In this document: positions 6,235 to 7,557 of the stretch, piece by piece | Position numbering within the stretch: the stretch's first letter is position 1 | Layout of the letters: each line of letters starts with the position of its first letter | From: an uncultured Nitrospinaceae bacterium | Lineage (GTDB): Bacteria; Nitrospinota; Nitrospinia; Nitrospinales; VA-1 | Direction of reading: 5' to 3' | Assembly (NCBI GenBank): GCA_938073925.1 | Contig: CALJGH010000111.1 | Coordinates: forward strand, 1-7,557 | Length of the DNA: 7,557 nucleotides | Made by a program: the position numbers and the translations under genes | The notes under the pieces: model-generated | What the model saw: the letters and a program-made list of their open reading frames with translations, nothing else | The model's database searches: none | Told to the model about the DNA's origin: nothing

Positions 6235-7557
6235 TTGGCTAAGATTCGCGTAAACAAACTGGCTCTGGAACTCGGCTTACAAAATGATCAGATCATTGAG
6301 GCCTTGCAAAAGAAAGAGATTGCAGTAAAAAACCACATGAGTTCCGTTGATGAAGAGGTCGCTCAAGATATCCGCGATCTTTTTGCGCCTAAAACTCCCG
6401 AAAAAACCGCGCCCAAGACTGTAAAAGTTAAAGCGAAAACCAAAATTAAAATAAAGGCGCCTTCAAAAGTAAAAATCACCACAGCAAAAACCCAGGCCAA
6501 ATCTGGTGTAGTTAAAAAGACTGAAGAAAAAGCTAAACCCACAACAGCTAAAACAAAAAAAGAAGAAAGCAAAGAGGTCGCTGAAGCAAAGCCTGCAAAA
6601 AAACTCGGCCTGAAAATCATCAAACAGGAAGAGAAACCGCCAGAGAAAGAAAAGGAAGCTAAAATCCCTGCAAAAGAAAAACCCAAAGCTCCCGAACCAA
6701 AAATTGAAAAACCCGCAGTTGCGAAAGAAACCGCACCTGCCCCGGTACCTGCACCTATCGAAGAAGAACAAACATTTGAGTTGGTAAAGATTACCGAAAA
6801 TATCCCGATTCGGGACTTGGCAGAAACCTTAAAATCTACCCCCAATGAAATTATAAAAGAATTAATGGTTTTTGGTGTTCTGGCAAACATCAATCAAACT
6901 CTGAACTTTGATCTTGCAAGTAAAGTGGCAGATAAAATGGGGTTCGAAGTGGAACTTCTGGTCGAAAAATCTGAACTCGACTTCAGCGAAGAAGAAGAAG
7001 ACAACCTAAAAGACCACATAACACGATCCCCCATTGTTACGATTATGGGGCATGTTGACCATGGTAAAACTTCATTGCTCGATGCTATACGCAAAACCGA
7101 AGTAACTAAAATTGAGGCAGGGGGAATTACCCAGCATATCGGCGCATACCAAGCCCATATTAAGGGTTCTGCTATCACATTTCTTGATACACCGGGGCAC
7201 GAAGCCTTTACAGCAATGCGTGCCCGTGGAGCACAGGTAACAGATATTGTTGTACTGGTCGTTGCTGCAGATGATGGTATTAAACCCCAAACAAAAGAAG
7301 CCATCCATCATGCCGAGGCTGCAGGTGTCCCTATTCTGGTCGCCATCAATAAAGTTGATAAGCCGGATGCCAAACCTGATGAAGTGAAAAAACAATTGGC
7401 TGACCAGGGTCTCTTACCCGAGGACTGGGGCGGACAAACAATTTACATAGAGGTTTCTGCTTTAAAGGGGACTGGAATTGATAACCTTTTGGAAAACCTT
7501 ATTCTGCAAGCTGAAATAATGGAATTGAAAGCCAATCCGAAATTAAGGGCAAAAGGA
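6235..7557 (+). CDS. infB: Translation initiation factor IF-2, 5' part (441 codons; runs off the window)
   Basis: IF2 is the GTPase that brings fMet-tRNA to the 30S subunit and promotes 50S joining. The frame is open from the TTG at 6235 to the window end. An N-terminal IF2N module (about 1-52, from AKIRVNKLALELG) is followed by a Lys/Ala/Pro/Glu-rich linker (about 55-180), a second IF2N-like module (about 183-233, ITENIPIRDLAETLKSTPNE), and the G domain: G1 GHVDHGKT (272-279), switch I GGITQHIG (296-303), G3 DTPGH (318-322), G4 NKVD (372-375) and G5 SALKG (408-412). All nucleotide-binding motifs are intact. Domains II, III and IV (the fMet-tRNA-binding C-terminus) lie beyond the window. It follows nusA after 119 bases in the standard operon order. 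The TTG start with an optimal Shine-Dalgarno is unusual. Confidence 0.96.
   Translation, partial: MAKIRVNKLALELGLQNDQIIEALQKKEIAVKNHMSSVDEEVAQDIRDLFAPKTPEKTAPKTVKVKAKTKIKIKAPSKVKITTAKTQAKSGVVKKTEEKAKPTTAKTKKEESKEVAEAKPAKKLGLKIIKQEEKPPEKEKEAKIPAKEKPKAPEPKIEKPAVAKETAPAPVPAPIEEEQTFELVKITENIPIRDLAETLKSTPNEIIKELMVFGVLANINQTLNFDLASKVADKMGFEVELLVEKSELDFSEEEEDNLKDHITRSPIVTIMGHVDHGKTSLLDAIRKTEVTKIEAGGITQHIGAYQAHIKGSAITFLDTPGHEAFTAMRARGAQVTDIVVLVVAADDGIKPQTKEAIHHAEAAGVPILVAINKVDKPDAKPDEVKKQLADQGLLPEDWGGQTIYIEVSALKGTGIDNLLENLILQAEIMELKANPKLRAKG

Noticed and set aside
6363..6893. Minus-strand open frames (176 codons, and 102 codons at 6463-6771), rich in Phe, Ala and Ser, that look membrane-like.
   Set aside because: They are antisense to the Lys/Ala/Glu-rich linker of IF2. 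The apparent hydrophobicity comes from complementing AAA and GAA codons.

Overview
The window is a stretch of bacterial chromosome, moderately AT-rich, with every real gene on the + strand. From left to right it holds a small uncharacterised gene (36-320), a fused phosphoenolpyruvate mutase / nucleotidyltransferase gene (307-2040), proS (2075-3784), a 225-base intergenic region with a strong intrinsic terminator, rimP (4010-4471), nusA (4481-6115) and the first 441 codons of infB (6235 to the window end). infB starts with TTG and has no stop inside the window.

The rimP-nusA-infB order is the classic bacterial translation/transcription operon: ribosome maturation factor, transcription elongation/antitermination factor, then initiation factor 2. 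rimP and nusA are 9 bases apart, and the rimP stop codon overlaps the nusA Shine-Dalgarno sequence. infB follows after a 119-base spacer. The terminator at 3875-3904 separates proS from this operon, so rimP-nusA-infB probably has its own promoter between about 3905 and 4000. I found no convincing promoter there.

The left part is the accessory-looking part. The 577-residue protein carries a PEP mutase domain with the diagnostic EDK-x5-NS motif, followed by a sugar-phosphate-type nucleotidyltransferase domain. PEP mutase makes phosphonopyruvate, the entry point to C-P bond compounds. A fused nucleotidyltransferase suggests that a phosphonate is activated as a nucleotide (probably CMP) ester for attachment to a lipid or glycan. 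The usual partners, phosphonopyruvate decarboxylase and 2-aminoethylphosphonate transaminase, are not in the window. The preceding 94-codon gene overlaps the mutase gene by 14 bases, so the two are probably translationally coupled.

The organism looks like a Gram-negative-type bacterium with a bacterial-type prolyl-tRNA synthetase that keeps its editing domain. The gene order and protein style would fit Nitrospinota or a deltaproteobacterial-type lineage, but nothing here settles the taxonomy. I see no mobile element, CRISPR array, tRNA or rRNA. No undescribed multi-gene system is evident; most of the window is housekeeping, and the points most worth following are the phosphonate gene, its small partner and the structured intergenic regions.
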